DNA of 64,000 nt from the NCBI GenBank assembly GCA_013203465.1, contig JABMNR010000017.1:33596-97595 (forward strand), given 5' to 3'. Origin of the DNA: Alphaproteobacteria bacterium (lineage in GTDB: Bacteria > Pseudomonadota > Alphaproteobacteria > Thalassobaculales > Thalassobaculaceae). Shown piece after piece: positions 56,360 to 64,000 of the stretch. Positions within the stretch are counted from its first letter, which is position 1; each line of letters starts with the position of its first letter. The notes below the pieces were generated by a model, which made no database searches, was not told the origin of the DNA, and saw nothing but the letters and a program-made list of their open reading frames with translations. A program made the position numbers and the translations under genes.

Positions 56360-57469
56360 TCACGCTGTATCCACGTAGTGCCGCTTGTATCGCCCGCCGA
56401 GCGACGTGAGAAGTTCGTATCCAATGGTGCCGGCGGCGTCGGCGGCGCCATCGGGTGTAACCGTCGGCCCCAGCACTTCGACGAACGCACCCGGTGACAG
56501 TTCCGACAACGGCATGTCGGTGATGTCCACCGTAATCATGTCCATCGAGACGCGTCCTACCACGCGGCACAGCCGGTCTCCAAGCGCCACCACACCGACG
56601 TTCGACAGACTGCGCAGGTAGCCGTCGGCGTAACCCGCGGCGACCGTGGCGATCCGGCTGTCCCGCTCGGCTTTCCAAGCGCCGCCATAGCCAACCGTAC
56701 GTCCAGCTTTTACGGTCCGCAGTTGCAGAATGCGCCCCTCGATTCGGATCGGGCATTCGAGCGGATTGGCGATGTCGGCATTCGGTCGTCCGCCATAGAG
56801 CCCGATCCCCGGTCGCGCCAAATCGAAGTGATAGCTGGTGCCGAGGAAGATCGCCGAGGAGTTGGCCAGGCAGGCCTTCATCTTGCGTGGCAGCACCGCA
56901 CGAAGGTCGCGGAACCGGGCGAGCTGTTCGGCGTTCATCGGGTTGGCCGGCTCATCGGCCGAGGCGAGGTGCGACATCACGTACAGCCAGTCGATGCCAG
57001 TCAACACGCTTGGCGTCTCCAGCACCCAGTCCAGCTCATCCTCATCCAACCCCAGCCGGCTGATCCCGGTGTCGACGTGCAACAGGGCGGGCAGTTCCCG
57101 GCCGATCCGTTCACCCGCCATGCGCCAGCGGGCGATCTGCTCCAGCGCGTTCAACACTGGCACGATCCGGTGTTCCAAGAAAACCTCCTCGGTGCCGCTC
57201 AGCAGGCCGTTCAGGCAACACACCGTCGCCTCCGGCACGATCGAGCGCAGCCGCACCGCTTCGTCCAGGGTGGCGACGAAGAAGATGCGGCAACCTTCGT
57301 CCCACAACGCCGGTGCCACGCGATCGGCGCCCAGGCCATAGGCGTCGGCCTTGACCACGGCGGCCGACGGCACGCCGGTCAACTCAGCCAAAAGCCGGCG
57401 GTAATTGCGCCGCACGGCGCCGAGATCGATGGTCAGGCGGGACAGCGCGGCGGATGTGGCATCGGTCAT
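56360..57469 (-). CDS. alr: Alanine racemase
   Basis: This 369-residue PLP enzyme makes D-alanine for peptidoglycan. Lys40 in VVKADAYGLG forms the aldimine, and the second base is Tyr at about 279 in AAGYADGY. It lies between dnaB and the mla genes as in many Alphaproteobacteria, though three unrelated genes now separate it from dnaB. It is divergent from the hydratase gene. Confidence 0.95.
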   Translation of the reverse strand: MTDATSAALSRLTIDLGAVRRNYRRLLAELTGVPSAAVVKADAYGLGADRVAPALWDEGCRIFFVATLDEAVRLRSIVPEATVCCLNGLLSGTEEVFLEHRIVPVLNALEQIARWRMAGERIGRELPALLHVDTGISRLGLDEDELDWVLETPSVLTGIDWLYVMSHLASADEPANPMNAEQLARFRDLRAVLPRKMKACLANSSAIFLGTSYHFDLARPGIGLYGGRPNADIANPLECPIRIEGRILQLRTVKAGRTVGYGGAWKAERDSRIATVAAGYADGYLRSLSNVGVVALGDRLCRVVGRVSMDMITVDITDMPLSELSPGAFVEVLGPTVTPDGAADAAGTIGYELLTSLGGRYKRHYVDTA

Positions 57470-57561
57470 AGGCGCTCGATAGCAAGTGGTTGGTGCCGCG
57501 ACAAGCGGGGTTTCCTCTCTCTCGGCATCGTCGCATTCTCTTCAAAACGAGGGAGGGCGTG

Positions 57562-58365
57562 ATGACCAAGAGTGATAACAACGATCAAGCCGAACGTGTG
57601 GCCGCCACACTTGCAGCACAGCATGCGGCGCGCGCGCGGTTCGAGCCGCTGACCGGCGATTTGGCGTTGGGCGATCTCGATCAGGCCTACGCCGCCCAAA
57701 AGGCGTTGATCCGGCGGTGGGAGACCGGCGGGCGTGGCCCGTTGGCGGGCTGGAAGATCGCGCTCACCTCCAAGGCGGTGCAGGAATTGGTCGGCCTCGA
57801 TCATCCCTGTGTCGGTGGTATCTTCGCCTCTACCGTGCATGACAGCCCCGCTGTGGTGCGGCGCGCGGGCTTTGTGCGCTTGGGCCTGGAATTCGAGCTT
57901 TGTCTGCGTCTTGGTGCCGATCTCGACACCCGGGCCGGCGGGCATACGGCTGACAGTGTGCGCGCGGCGGTTGACGCGGCGGTGCCGGCGTTCGAATTGA
58001 TTGAGGACCGGGACAGCGATTACAGCAAGCTCGACGCGGCGTCACTGGTCGCCGACAACTGCTGGTGCGGCGGCATCGTGCTCGGCTCGGCCGGCGGCGA
58101 CTGGCGGGACCTGGACCTGGCGACGACACCGGTGCGGCTGGACTACAACGGTGAGATCGAGACCGCGACCACCGGCGCGGCGCTCGGCAACCCGCTGAAC
58201 GCGCTGGCTTGGGTCGCCGATAAGCTGGCCGATCAGGGCCGGCCACTGCGCGCCGGGCAATGGGTGATGACCGGCTCGACCCTGAAGACCCGGTTCCCGC
58301 TGGAAGGCGACCGCGCGACCTACGCCGTCGAGGGGTTGGGCAGCGTGTCGGTTGAGGTTGTTTGA
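57562..58365 (+). CDS. 2-keto-4-pentenoate hydratase/fumarylacetoacetase-type enzyme
   Basis: This 267-residue enzyme of the MhpD/HpaH group has LGLEFELCLRLG near residue 110, IEDRDSDYSKLD near 150, and GQWVMTGSTLKT near 230, typical of the metal-binding hydratase/decarboxylase fold. GGGAGGG lies 6 bases upstream of the start at 57562. It is alone, without neighbouring aromatic catabolism genes, so its substrate is uncertain. Confidence 0.85.
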   Translation: MTKSDNNDQAERVAATLAAQHAARARFEPLTGDLALGDLDQAYAAQKALIRRWETGGRGPLAGWKIALTSKAVQELVGLDHPCVGGIFASTVHDSPAVVRRAGFVRLGLEFELCLRLGADLDTRAGGHTADSVRAAVDAAVPAFELIEDRDSDYSKLDAASLVADNCWCGGIVLGSAGGDWRDLDLATTPVRLDYNGEIETATTGAALGNPLNALAWVADKLADQGRPLRAGQWVMTGSTLKTRFPLEGDRATYAVEGLGSVSVEVV

Positions 58366-58455
58366 ACTCGAGACGTTTACGAAATATTCAACCTTTCGGC
58401 CTAGTGTTGGGATACTGGTCTTAGGGGCCACATATTTGGGCGCGGATTGGGATAC

Positions 58456-59208
58456 ATGTCCTCCGACACTACGATGAAGATCTTGATTGCCGACGATTCC
58501 AGCGTCGTCCGGCGGATCATTCAAGACGTGTGCCAGAGCCTGTCCTGGCGGCTCGACATCAAACTAGTATCCACCGGAACCGAGGCGCATGAGGCATTGC
58601 TGACTTTCGATGCCGACTTGGCATTCCTGGACATCAACATGCCGGGAATGAACGGATTGGAGGCGCTGGCTCGGGCGCGGGTTGCCGGCCAAAAGATTAT
58701 GGCGGTGATTATGTCGTCCTCGGATGGCCACGCGCTCCGAACCGCTGCTCAAGAACTCGGAGCCTACGATTATTTGGTTAAACCCTTCACCGCCAATCAG
58801 ATCGGCCTGATCCTGGCCGACGCGCGGGCCCTGCTGTCGAGCCATAGTGTGCTGATCGTCGATGATTCACGTACCGTCCGCCGCATCCTGGTGAAAATGA
58901 TCCATCAACTCGGCGACGGCTACGACGTCGACGAGGCGGAAGATGCCGAGACGGCCATTCGCAAGATGCGATCCGGGCTGTTTGACACCGTGCTGCTCGA
59001 TCTGACCATGCCCGGCTTGAGCGGTCTTGAGGCTCTGCCATTGCTTAAGGCGGAGAACCCGAGCACCTGTGTCATCATCGTCACCAGCCATACCGATCCT
59101 GATACCGTGGATGCGTGCCGGGTCTCCGGAGCGGATGGTTTTCTGGTCAAGCCGGTGCGCGGCGATCGGTTGGCGAGGTTGATGGGAGTCGCCCCGGCCG
59201 TGGCATAA
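58456..59208 (+). CDS. Response regulator with two receiver domains
   Basis: This 250-residue protein is two complete CheY-like domains with no output domain. The first spans 8-125 with acidic pair D13/D14, phospho-acceptor Asp59 and Lys109. The second spans 131-248 with D136/D137, Asp182 and Lys232. No histidine kinase is adjacent. Such tandem receivers act as phosphate sinks or relay switches, for example in motility or cell-cycle signalling. The start could be TTG 58447, ATG 58456 or ATG 58474; 58456 has GGGAT 3 bases upstream. Confidence 0.85.
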   Translation: MSSDTTMKILIADDSSVVRRIIQDVCQSLSWRLDIKLVSTGTEAHEALLTFDADLAFLDINMPGMNGLEALARARVAGQKIMAVIMSSSDGHALRTAAQELGAYDYLVKPFTANQIGLILADARALLSSHSVLIVDDSRTVRRILVKMIHQLGDGYDVDEAEDAETAIRKMRSGLFDTVLLDLTMPGLSGLEALPLLKAENPSTCVIIVTSHTDPDTVDACRVSGADGFLVKPVRGDRLARLMGVAPAVA

Positions 59209-59221
59209 CGCCGTCGGGCGA

Positions 59222-60082
59222 TCAGTCTCCGCTCAAGGAAACCCGGTCGGCCCAGGCGATGGCGGCGGGCGCCCAACCCTTGGGAATCCCGTGATTGCCG
59301 TCATGCAGGCAGAGCTGGACCTCGCGGTGGGAACCGCAATCGGCCCACACTTCGCATCGAAGCTGCTCGGCATGCTCGATCCGGCTTGGCTCGGCGGCGC
59401 AGCCGTTCTGGCGTCGCCAGAAGGCAATGCCTTCCCGCACATCACCTTGGCGATAGACCTCGCGGATCACCCGTCCGGTCATCGGGACCACCGTGTCCGA
59501 GGTGCCGTGGGTGTGGCGTATGGCAACCGGGCCGGCGGGGCAGGTCTCGGGGTGTGGACGCCAGAACGCACCGGCGACCGGGATGAAGGCGCTGAACAGA
59601 TCGGCGCGGAAACAGGCCATGTGCCACGCCATCGAGCCGCCGATCGAGAAACCCGACGCCCAACGCCGACGCGCATCGATGGGCCAACGCGCCGCCACGT
59701 CGGCCAGTACCGTCTCGATAAACGTGTCGTCGTCGAGCAGCCGCTCGAAATAGGGAGCGCCCTGGTGCCGCCACCGCCGTCGCTGGCCATCGGCATTGCC
59801 CTGGCCGTCCGGCGCAACGACGAGCACGTTGGCACGGGAAAATGCCTCAAGCGTGGATTTGTTCTTCATCACGGTCATGCCGCGTTGACCGAAGCCGTGA
59901 AAGAACACCACGACGCCGAGCGGCTTGGTGCCGTCCCAGTCCGGCGGCACATGGGCGACGTAGGATCTGTCACCGATCTCGATGGTGACCGGATTGGCAT
60001 CGGCCGGCACGACAAGAGCAAGTGTGGACAGGGCGGTGACGGCGGTCAGGCGGGTCAGCAACGCGACGATGGCACGCAACAT
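59222..60082 (-). CDS. Secreted esterase, LpqC/polyhydroxybutyrate-depolymerase-like
   Basis: This 286-residue exported alpha/beta-hydrolase has a signal peptide cleaved near ADA-NPV (about residue 29), an oxyanion stretch FHGFGQRG at 61-68, nucleophile Ser146 in GFSIGG, Asp197 in TSDTVVP and His264 in GNHGIP. Relatives cleave polyhydroxybutyrate, feruloyl or acetyl-xylan esters. The start at 60082 begins the signal peptide directly; the upstream frame to 60193 is not coding. It is convergent with the response-regulator gene. Confidence 0.85.
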   Translation of the reverse strand: MLRAIVALLTRLTAVTALSTLALVVPADANPVTIEIGDRSYVAHVPPDWDGTKPLGVVVFFHGFGQRGMTVMKNKSTLEAFSRANVLVVAPDGQGNADGQRRRWRHQGAPYFERLLDDDTFIETVLADVAARWPIDARRRWASGFSIGGSMAWHMACFRADLFSAFIPVAGAFWRPHPETCPAGPVAIRHTHGTSDTVVPMTGRVIREVYRQGDVREGIAFWRRQNGCAAEPSRIEHAEQLRCEVWADCGSHREVQLCLHDGNHGIPKGWAPAAIAWADRVSLSGD

Positions 60083-60158
60083 ACGGATCACCCAGAAATG
60101 CGATTGTTTCGTTTCTGCCCGGCGCTCGCGCCGCCGTCCAATGACGATACAGTGAGAT

Positions 60159-60863
60159 TTAGCGACGGGCTCGTTGAAAACGACGGGCCACAATGGGCGC
60201 CAGCGATATCAGAGCCAGCGCGCTCAACAACAACACGGTCTCGGTTGTCATGATATCGGTTGGTGCCAGGGTGGTGGTGTCGCTGATGTCCTTCAAGGTG
60301 CCGCCCAACCGGCCGACGATGACCGAGACCGGGGTGACCCCGATAACCGTGGCGAGGAACACTGTGCGGTAACGGATATCGATCGCGATCGGCACCAAGT
60401 TGACGAGCCAGGCCGGTATCACCGGAACCAGGCGCAGCGCCAGAAGGTAGAAGAACCCGTCACGGGCCAACGCCTGCCCATACCGCATCAAGCGCCGCCC
60501 CCACAGCCGCTCCACCGTGTTTGGGAACAGGTTGCGGCCCACCGCCGCGACCACCAAAGCGCTGAGCCCGGCGCCGGTAGCGGCCAAGACAGGACCGGCC
60601 ACCGGACCGAACAGAAATCCCGCCGACAGCATCAGCAGAATGCCGCCTGGCACCGGCGTGACTTTGCCCAAGGCACCGATGATCAAGTACAGCACGGCAC
60701 CGAGGATCGGATGCCGGGTGATCCAGTCCGCCACCGCTTGCGCTGCCGTGATCACCTCGGCGGGTTCCGGCGCGATCATGGTCATCAAAATCACGAGGAT
60801 AACCATGATCAGCCCAATCAATAGCCGAAGGTGAAGACCGATTGGGCGAATGCTGCGGTTCAT
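60159..60863 (-). CDS. TVP38/TMEM64 family membrane protein
   Basis: This 234-residue DedA-superfamily protein has about six hydrophobic segments and the family landmark VTPVPGGILLMLSAGFLFGP near residue 75. Roles proposed for the superfamily are lipid scrambling and membrane-potential maintenance. The start at 60863 is preferred for the membrane-proximal MNRSIRP. It is followed by the esterase gene across 76 bases. Confidence 0.85.
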   Translation of the reverse strand: MNRSIRPIGLHLRLLIGLIMVILVILMTMIAPEPAEVITAAQAVADWITRHPILGAVLYLIIGALGKVTPVPGGILLMLSAGFLFGPVAGPVLAATGAGLSALVVAAVGRNLFPNTVERLWGRRLMRYGQALARDGFFYLLALRLVPVIPAWLVNLVPIAIDIRYRTVFLATVIGVTPVSVIVGRLGGTLKDISDTTTLAPTDIMTTETVLLLSALALISLAPIVARRFQRARR

Positions 60864-61016
60864 AAATGTCCGAGTCGTGGTTTGTTGGCGGCGGGTATCC
60901 GAGCATGGCGTGTCCCCGATCGCCCGGAATCCGTCGTCATGGATTTCATAACTTGATGAAAGGCGTGTGGTATTCCACCCTTTGTCTGTGTCCAACAATC
61001 AGAAAGGAGGTGTCCG

Positions 61017-61094
61017 ATGTCGAGTGAGATCCCGGTCAGGGGCGAACCCGAGTGTTTCGGGTTGGTGTCGGAGCAACCTTCGACGGCGACCTGA
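61017..61094 (+). CDS. Candidate 25-residue small protein
   Basis: An ATG at 61017 follows AAAGGAGGTG, almost a full complement of the 16S rRNA 3' end, with 6-base spacing. The 25-codon frame starts MSSEIPVRGEPECFG and stops at 61092-61094. A hairpin AACCCGA/TCGGGTT (61045-61063) lies inside it, and a 13-bp terminator follows 38 bases downstream. The segment could be a small-protein gene, a dual-function sRNA or chance. No membrane segment is present. Confidence 0.5.
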   Translation: MSSEIPVRGEPECFGLVSEQPSTAT

Positions 61095-61132
61095 GGCACG
61101 GAAAAGAGTTCGAGCCCCAAACCGGCTCACGG

Positions 61133-61162
61133 AAAGGCCGCTCGGCGTCCCGAGCGGCCTTT
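61133..61162. terminator. 13-bp bidirectional terminator between small ORF and dnaB
   Basis: AAAGGCCGCTCGG pairs perfectly with CCGAGCGGCCTTT around CGTC. Plus-strand sequence continues TTTCTTCTGTTT; on the minus strand the stem follows the dnaB stop by about 30 bases. It ends dnaB and the plus-strand transcript of the small ORF. Confidence 0.85.
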
Positions 61163-61193
61163 CTTCTGTTTGACGAGTGCTTTCGAGGCGGCC

Positions 61194-62711
61194 TCAATAG
61201 GCAGGCACGTGATCCTCGGAGACGTAGTTTGAGAATTTGGTCGTCGTTCCCTCGAAGTGCAGGGTGATGGTGCCGGTGGGGCCGTGACGCTGCTTGGAGA
61301 TGACGATCTCAGCCTTACCGTAGGCTTTCTCGCAACGCTCTTTCCAGTTGTCGACGCGTTCGTGGAACTTCTCGTCGTTCTCTTCCGGGCGTTGGGTCGG
61401 CTCGGATTTCTGCAGGTAGTACTCCTCGCGGAAGATGAACATCACCACGTCGGCGTCCTGTTCGATCGATCCGGATTCTCGCAGATCCGACAGTATCGGG
61501 CGCTTGTCCTCGCGTTGCTCGACCTGTCGCGACAACTGCGAGAGCGCGAGTACCGGCACGTTCAGTTCTTTGGCGAGCGCCTTCAGCCCTTGGCTGATCA
61601 TCGTGATTTCCTGCACCCGGTTTTCGATCCGGGCTCCGGGTGCCGGCCGCATCAGCTGCAGATAGTCGACGACGATCATGGCCAAGCCGTGCTGCCGCTT
61701 TAGCCGGCGGGCACGGGTTCGCATCGCCGAGATGGTAATCGCCGGGGTATCGTCGATGTAGAGCGGGGCTTTCTCCAATTCCTGGCTGGCCTGGACCAAA
61801 CGCTGGAAACCTTCGTCGTCGAGTTGGCCGCGTCGCAGTTTCTCCGATGGAATCCGGGTACGTTCGGACAGCACGCGCGTGGCCAATTGTTCGGCCGACA
61901 TTTCCAACGAGAAGAAGGCGACCGGCAGACGTTCGTGGCTAGGGTCGCGCAGGCTGGCGGTGGCGATGTGAAAGGCGATGTTGGTCGCCAGCGCCGTCTT
62001 ACCCATGGCGGGGCGCGCGGCAAGGATCAGCAGATCGGAGCTGTGCAGACCGCCCAGGCGTTCGTCCAGGTCGACAAAACCAGTCGCAAGGCCGGCCAGA
62101 CCGCCATCGCGCTTGAACGCCGCCTCCGCCATGGCGACGGATTGGGTCAGCGCAACCTTGAGCTCCTTGAAGCCGCCCTCCGATTGACCATGCTCGGCCA
62201 GGGTGAACAGCACGTTCTCGGCCTTCTCGATCTGCTCGGTCGCCGGGCTGTCGAGATTGCGGTCGAAGGCGTCGTTGACGACGGTCTCGCCAATGTCGAT
62301 CAGCTCACGGCGCAGGAAACAGTCACGGATCTCGCGGCCATAATCCTCGGCGTTGACCACGGTCACCACCGAGGCGGCGAGCTTAACCAGATACTGCGCC
62401 CCGCCAACCTCGGCCAAGGCTTCGTCCTGATCGAATATGCCCTTCAGCGTCACCGGACTGGCGATCTGGCCGCGATCGATCAGCCGCGCGCAGGCCTCGA
62501 AGATGCGGCCATGCACCGGGTCGGCGAAATGCTCGGACTGCAGGAATTCCGACACCCGTTCCAGCGCGCGGTTATTCACCAGAATAGCGCCCAGCAACGC
62601 CTGTTCAGCTTCCAGGTTATGCGGTGGCTCGCGATGGGTGGACGGCATCTCCCCAAGCGTGTCGGGCGATGATCCGGGAAACGGGGTAACGCGGGTATCG
62701 ATGTCGGACAT
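61194..62711 (-). CDS. dnaB: Replicative DNA helicase DnaB
   Basis: This 505-residue replicative hexameric helicase has the N-terminal DnaB domain (about 25-130), linker helix, and RecA-like domain with Walker A ARPAMGKT near 234, Walker B IVVDYLQLM near 345 and the LSQLSRQVEQREDKRP loop. It starts at 62711. Upstream on this strand, where rplI often lies, there is only a 439-base gap and an unrelated secreted protein gene on the other strand. Confidence 0.97.
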   Translation of the reverse strand: MSDIDTRVTPFPGSSPDTLGEMPSTHREPPHNLEAEQALLGAILVNNRALERVSEFLQSEHFADPVHGRIFEACARLIDRGQIASPVTLKGIFDQDEALAEVGGAQYLVKLAASVVTVVNAEDYGREIRDCFLRRELIDIGETVVNDAFDRNLDSPATEQIEKAENVLFTLAEHGQSEGGFKELKVALTQSVAMAEAAFKRDGGLAGLATGFVDLDERLGGLHSSDLLILAARPAMGKTALATNIAFHIATASLRDPSHERLPVAFFSLEMSAEQLATRVLSERTRIPSEKLRRGQLDDEGFQRLVQASQELEKAPLYIDDTPAITISAMRTRARRLKRQHGLAMIVVDYLQLMRPAPGARIENRVQEITMISQGLKALAKELNVPVLALSQLSRQVEQREDKRPILSDLRESGSIEQDADVVMFIFREEYYLQKSEPTQRPEENDEKFHERVDNWKERCEKAYGKAEIVISKQRHGPTGTITLHFEGTTTKFSNYVSEDHVPAY

Positions 62712-63150
62712 ACAGTCTCGCTGGTCGAAACGTTATGGTCGCAGAATACGACTGTCACAATACAGCATACCGGATACCCGACCAGGCGCGGCTAAGCTAC
62801 GGGGGGAGCATAAGAATCCTGGGGGCGAATCGGACCCGGGTTGTGGACAAACAAGCCACAGGCCATACCCACCGTGCATTCCAGACGGGGCTGGCTTGTG
62901 AAAGATACGGGAGCGGAACGGTGTAAGGCGATCAGATCGATGGATGGATTGCTCAGCCATGTTCACTTGGTGTGATGAGCTTGAGCGCTACCCGAAAAGA
63001 TTGAAGCGATCTCTTCGGCGACTGGAGCGAGCACCATTGCCCGGTCACGTGCACGTGCCAATTCAGGCGTGGTCCCTAAGGTTGGTATCTCTGGTAATGT
63101 TTCGGTATCGTGCTGCACGCTACGGTCTGTCCACGTATCTGAGGTGAGTA
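62712..63150. other. Intergenic region upstream of dnaB
   Basis: The 439 bases contain the divergent promoters of dnaB and the DUF2061-like gene but no gene I can support. A 69-codon minus-strand frame (62963-63172) overlaps the start of the plus-strand gene and lacks a ribosome site. A short palindrome GTGCACGTGC-type stretch lies near 63050. Confidence 0.35.
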
Positions 63151-63870
63151 ATGCTGTCGCGACTTGGTTCATCCATCACGCGCGCGATCCTGGTGATGGT
63201 CGGGGTCTGCATACTTTCGTGGTCGGCCGTCCCGCAGGCCTACGCCTCGCCCGCCGTGGAATGTGCGATCCCCATGGCGTCGTGCCTTCCCACGGCGGGC
63301 GAGAAATCCTGCCCCATGACAGCGGACCTGAGGACGCTCCGACTGGCCGTCGTGGCACCCGAGGAGCCACAGTACGAAGCCGGCATCCCGGTAGAGACGC
63401 TCTCGCTTTACAAGACCGTTACCTACGTGACGGGGGCGACGCTTACGGATCAGCTCTGGTACCTGATTATCGCCTCGGCGGCCGCCACGACCGGCGGTCT
63501 TTTCTTCGGTGTCAACGCGGCCACCTCGTCGATGATGACCTACAGCTACGAATACGCCTGGACCTTGTGCTGTAAGGCGCCTCCGGGCCCGGACGGCGTT
63601 GTGCCGGTCAGTATCACCAAGGCGGTCATTTACCGCGGCCTCAGCATCATCAGGGTCGGTGGCCTCGCCCTCCTGTTCGGCAACACCCTGCCGTCCTCCG
63701 CGATCGTGACCGGCGCGATCACCCTGAGCCGCACCGCTGTTTACATGACCAACGACTACGTTTGGAACAGCGTCGATGTGAGGAAGCGTACCGAACCGGT
63801 TCCCGCCACCGGCCCGATCAAGATCCCGTCCGCTCCCCTGGTGAGCGTCCAACTGGGCGCGGTCGACTAG
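63151..63870 (+). CDS. Secreted/membrane protein with two DUF2061-like repeats
   Basis: This 239-residue protein has a signal peptide (residues 1-32, cleaved near AYAS-PAV), a cysteine-containing linker (Cys38, 45, 54), then two hydrophobic repeats. Repeat one runs from Lys88 (KTVTY) to Trp137 (YEYAW), repeat two from Lys157 (KAVIY) to Trp206 (DYVW): the same 49-residue spacing and the K...E/DxxW frame of DUF2061. The start has GAGGTG 4 bases upstream. Its stop codon TAG lies at the left end of the IS630-like element, so its natural C-terminus may have been replaced. Confidence 0.65.
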   Translation: MLSRLGSSITRAILVMVGVCILSWSAVPQAYASPAVECAIPMASCLPTAGEKSCPMTADLRTLRLAVVAPEEPQYEAGIPVETLSLYKTVTYVTGATLTDQLWYLIIASAAATTGGLFFGVNAATSSMMTYSYEYAWTLCCKAPPGPDGVVPVSITKAVIYRGLSIIRVGGLALLFGNTLPSSAIVTGAITLSRTAVYMTNDYVWNSVDVRKRTEPVPATGPIKIPSAPLVSVQLGAVD

Positions 63871-63882
63871 AGCCTCTTCAAT

Positions 63883-64000
63883 TTAATCTCGGTCATACCC
63901 TGCGGCGGCGAAGTAGTTTTCGCATTCGGTCGGTGTGAAGGTTTCTATAGCCTTGGCGACCGCATCCCAGAGATCGGCTTTGGTTCGTGCGGCGGCCTTG
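63883..64000 (-). mobile_element. C-terminal part of an IS630-family transposase (runs off the right edge)
   Basis: Minus-strand translation of 63999-63883 gives a 38-residue end containing TKADLWDAVAKAIETF and CENYFAAAGY, then TAA. This matches the C-terminus of IS630-family DDE transposases. The element begins near 63869-63880, where TAGAGCC follows the preceding gene; the family inserts at TA dinucleotides. The rest lies outside the window. Confidence 0.8.

Noticed and set aside
62963..63172. 69-codon minus-strand frame upstream of dnaB
   Set aside because: It has no ribosome site or recognisable fold and overlaps a better-supported plus-strand start. It could be a real small gene, but I cannot support it.
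63169..63852. 227-codon minus-strand frame opposite the DUF2061-like gene
   Set aside because: It is Gly/Arg/Asp-rich antisense translation. The plus strand has a signal peptide, a ribosome site and internal repeats.

Overview
The window is a GC-rich chromosomal segment of an alphaproteobacterium. The evidence is the conserved block dnaB - alr - mlaE/mlaF - radA - cvpA - purF - SDR, the yfgM-bamB-der block, and a DUF2794 gene, a family I know from Alphaproteobacteria. The wealth of TRAP and ABC importers with catabolic enzymes suggests a heterotroph of soil, plant surface or sea living on low-concentration organic solutes (inference). I saw no rRNA, tRNA, CRISPR array or prophage. The only mobile element is the tail of an IS630-type transposase at the right edge.

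Left third (1-18.2 kb): a TRAP dicarboxylate-type importer (dctM-dctQ-dctP) runs off the left edge. Next comes an AfuABC-like ABC importer, divergent from an inositol-monophosphatase-family phosphatase and an SDR dehydrogenase, followed by a Na/phosphate carrier with a PhoU-like tail and an orphan hisE. Between the divergent arms lie three 7-mers at 11-bp spacing that resemble a Pho box. Together these suggest a module for sugar-phosphate uptake, dephosphorylation, oxidation and phosphate export. A DEAD-box helicase whose motif II reads DEGD and an RND efflux pair without an outer-membrane partner follow.

Middle (18.5-43 kb): two large catabolic operons. The first (18510-27517, minus strand) encodes a polar amino-acid-type ABC importer, a phosphotriesterase-family hydrolase, a DHDPS-family lyase, a 992-residue natural fusion of the three subunits of an HcnABC/hydroxyproline-dehydrogenase-type enzyme, and an M20-family protein that has lost its metal and catalytic residues. 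A divergent GntR/FCD regulator and a palindrome-rich promoter control it. The second (28678-37032, minus) holds a Dpp-type peptide importer, an M20 amidohydrolase and a xylose-isomerase-like TIM barrel, divergent from a gamma-glutamyltransferase-like enzyme and a ThDP enzyme. After these come a tandem-SCP secreted protein, an SDR, a PilZ protein with a membrane partner, and small conserved genes.

Right third (44-64 kb): mostly housekeeping (YfgM-BamB-Der; PurF, CvpA, RadA, MlaFE, Alr, DnaB). Embedded in it are an MFS exporter preceded by a 15-residue leader peptide and an intrinsic terminator (a possible attenuator), a tandem-receiver response regulator, a secreted esterase, a 25-codon ORF with a near-perfect Shine-Dalgarno and a 13-bp terminator, and a secreted protein with two DUF2061-like repeats whose stop codon abuts the IS630 end.

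A recurring pattern is that three of the four solute-binding-protein genes are followed by a strong RNA hairpin before the next operon gene.
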